From the NCBI RefSeq assembly GCF_022179805.1, contig NZ_BPUO01000004.1, forward strand, positions 310,001 through 374,000: a DNA stretch of 64,000 nt. Reading direction: 5' to 3'. A model generated the notes under the pieces. It had not been told where the DNA came from. It was given only the letters and a program-made list of their open reading frames with translations, and did not search any database. Positions 62,801-64,000 of the stretch are shown one piece after another; the first letter of the stretch is position 1, and every line of letters starts with the position of its first letter. This stretch comes from Cupriavidus pauculus (GTDB taxonomy: Bacteria; Pseudomonadota; Gammaproteobacteria; Burkholderiales; Burkholderiaceae). Both the position numbers and the translations under genes were made by a program.

Positions 62801-63742
62801 ATGAGTGCCAACGTATTCGATTCGAAGGAAGTGCAAGACCTGCTGAAGGCCGCCGCCAATCTGGGAAGCCAGGACGGCAATGCCCGCACCAAGCAGATCA
62901 CGCATCGCCTGCTGAGCGACCTCTTCAAGGCCATCGACGACCTGGACATGACGCCCGACGAGATCTGGGCCGGCGTGAACTACTTCAACAAGCTGGGCAA
63001 GGATGGCGAGGCTGCGCTGCTGGCTGCTGGCCTTGGCCTGGAAAAGTATCTCGATATCCGCATGGACGCGGAAGACCGCGAAGCCGACATCCACGGCGGC
63101 ACCCCGCGCACCATCGAAGGCCCGCTGTATGTGGCCGGTGCGCCGGTGCGCCAGGGCGTGTCGAAAATCGACCTCAATGCCGACGAAGCGGCCGGCCCGC
63201 TGGTGATCCGTGGCACGGTGACCGGCCCGGACGGCAAGCCCGTGGCCGATGCGGTGGTGGAATGCTGGCACGCCAATTCGAAGGGCTTCTACTCGCACTT
63301 CGACCCGACCGGCGCGCAGGACGACTTCAACCTGCGCGGCGCGGTGAAGACTGGCGTCGACGGCAAGTACGAATTCCGCACGCTGATGCCGGTGGGCTAC
63401 GGCTGCCCGCCGCAAGGCGCCACGCAGCAACTGCTTGACGCGATGGCCCGCCACGGCAACCGCCCCGCGCACGTCCACTTCTTCGTGAACAGCGACAAGA
63501 CCCGCAAGCTCACCACGCAGATCAACATCGAAGGCGATCCGCTGATCTGGGATGACTTTGCGTACGCCACGCGTGAAGAACTCGTGCCCCACGTGGTCGA
63601 GAAGACCGGCGGTGTCGCGCTTGGCCTCAAGGACGACGCGTACAAGGAAATCGAGTTCAACATCACGCTGACCCCGCTGGTGCAAGGCAAGGACAACCAG
63701 CTCGTCAACCGCCCGCGCGTCGCCGCCGCCGCCGCCGCGTAA
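62801..63742 (+). CDS. catA: Catechol 1,2-dioxygenase
   Basis: A 313-residue intradiol dioxygenase that opens catechol to cis,cis-muconate with non-heme Fe(III). Its N-terminal helical domain matches CatA (QDLLKAAANLG, NARTKQITHRLLSDLFKAIDDL). The Fe ligands (two Tyr, two His) fall in TIEGPLYVAGAP, MPVGYGCPPQG and NRPAHVHFFV. It ends in a run of seven alanines from GCC codons. CAGGAG precedes the ATG. It lies between the BenM-like regulator and benA, so benzoate would be taken to muconate by one cluster. Confidence 0.94.
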   Translation: MSANVFDSKEVQDLLKAAANLGSQDGNARTKQITHRLLSDLFKAIDDLDMTPDEIWAGVNYFNKLGKDGEAALLAAGLGLEKYLDIRMDAEDREADIHGGTPRTIEGPLYVAGAPVRQGVSKIDLNADEAAGPLVIRGTVTGPDGKPVADAVVECWHANSKGFYSHFDPTGAQDDFNLRGAVKTGVDGKYEFRTLMPVGYGCPPQGATQQLLDAMARHGNRPAHVHFFVNSDKTRKLTTQINIEGDPLIWDDFAYATREELVPHVVEKTGGVALGLKDDAYKEIEFNITLTPLVQGKDNQLVNRPRVAAAAAA

Positions 63743-63761
63743 AAAGCCTCCAGCTTCCGTA

Positions 63762-63786
63762 TGGCGGCCCGCCTGGCCGGCCGCCA
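63762..63786 (+). promoter_or_regulatory. Intercistronic hairpin between catA and benA
   Basis: TGGCGGCC and GGCCGCCA form an 8-bp perfect stem with a 9-base loop, without a T-run. It may stabilise or divide the catA-ben messenger. Confidence 0.5.
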
Positions 63787-63855
63787 ATCCCCCGCACGAA
63801 CTTTCTGAACCGATGCCATCGGCCTGACCACCAGGCCGGCATAGGGAGACGACTC

Positions 63856-64000
63856 ATGTCCGCAACGATCGATCAAGCCCGCCAACTGGACGACCTGCTC
63901 AGCAACGCCGTCCAGGACGACAAGGAAAACGGTGTCTTCCGGTGCCGCCGAGACATCTTCACGAACGCCGACCTGTACGAACTCGAGATGAAGCACATCT
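63856..64000 (+). CDS. benA: Benzoate 1,2-dioxygenase large subunit, N-terminal fragment
   Basis: Only the first 48 codons are inside the window. QLDDLLSNAVQDDKENGVFRCRRDIF followed by LYELEMKHI matches the start of benzoate/toluate dioxygenase alpha subunits (Rieske non-heme iron), just before the Rieske domain. AGGGAGA lies 6 nt before the ATG. The catA-benA order supports this, though anthranilate or another ring-hydroxylating dioxygenase cannot be excluded from so short a piece. Confidence 0.8.
   Translation, partial: MSATIDQARQLDDLLSNAVQDDKENGVFRCRRDIFTNADLYELEMKHI

Noticed and set aside
62801-63742. Hydroxyquinol 1,2-dioxygenase as identity of the intradiol dioxygenase
   Set aside because: The N-terminal domain and the DIRMDAEDREADIHGGTPRTIEGPLYVAGAP region follow catechol 1,2-dioxygenases, and the BenM-catA-benA order agrees.

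Overview
The window is high-GC DNA with short intergenic gaps and long antisense shadow frames. Gene content (cyoABCD, DUF2917, many LysR regulators, a ben/cat cluster, MHS-type transporters) points to a betaproteobacterium of the Burkholderiaceae, most likely Cupriavidus or a close relative. This placement is inferred from protein resemblance, not from an rRNA gene. There is no rRNA, CRISPR array, integrase or insertion sequence; one tRNA-Leu(CAG) is present. The mobile-looking DNA is a family of ~125-bp paired inverted repeats (four full copies, two of them in tandem, plus one solo hairpin).

Layout. 1-7 kb: end of a chemotaxis receptor, the cytochrome bo3 operon cyoABCD (minus strand, no cyoE), an MFS transporter and a beta-carbonic anhydrase. 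7-14.3 kb: a coupled GGDEF/EAL and HDOD pair, then ilvA preceded by a complete transcription attenuator (Ile-rich leader peptide, mutually exclusive hairpins, terminator), an MFS transporter and an SDR. 14.3-21 kb: catalase with an ankyrin partner, a diguanylate cyclase, a small conserved protein, a hydrolase, a MipA-type porin and a potassium-channel-like protein. 21-26.5 kb: a 1440-residue double histidine kinase with three receiver domains, and a secreted protein made of DPYTDGAR-type repeats behind two matching palindromic operators. 26.5-31.6 kb: a CerR/TetR repressor divergent from a three-gene efflux system, with an operator inside the shared promoter. 31.6-42.1 kb: DUF1254 protein, MscS channel, phospholipase D-type lipoprotein, small conserved proteins, a LysR/MFS pair, a 7TM-PAS-GGDEF protein and the tRNA. 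42.3-53 kb: a D-amino-acid dehydrogenase under a tandem glycine riboswitch, an M20 amidohydrolase/MFS pair with its LysR gene, a DJ-1-type protein, a PepSY/cytochrome b561 pair with a Fur-like palindrome, and an ArsR/YcaC region.

53-64 kb is an aromatic catabolism region. A LysR gene faces a PcpA/LinE-like hydroquinone ring-cleavage dioxygenase followed by a WrbA-like quinone reductase. A four-gene minus-strand operon then encodes a maleylacetate-reductase-like iron alcohol dehydrogenase, an amidase, a divergent tryptophan-2,3-dioxygenase homologue and a PcpC/LinD-like glutathione transferase. A nitroreductase, a BenM/CatM-type regulator, catA and the start of benA complete the window. Together these could channel an unusual aromatic substrate through a hydroquinone to maleylacetate, beside the classical benzoate-catechol route.

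The two observations most worth following are the ilvA attenuator, attached to an IlvA without its usual C-terminal regulatory domains, and the TDO-like/amidase/GST/reductase operon with its nearby PcpA-like dioxygenase.
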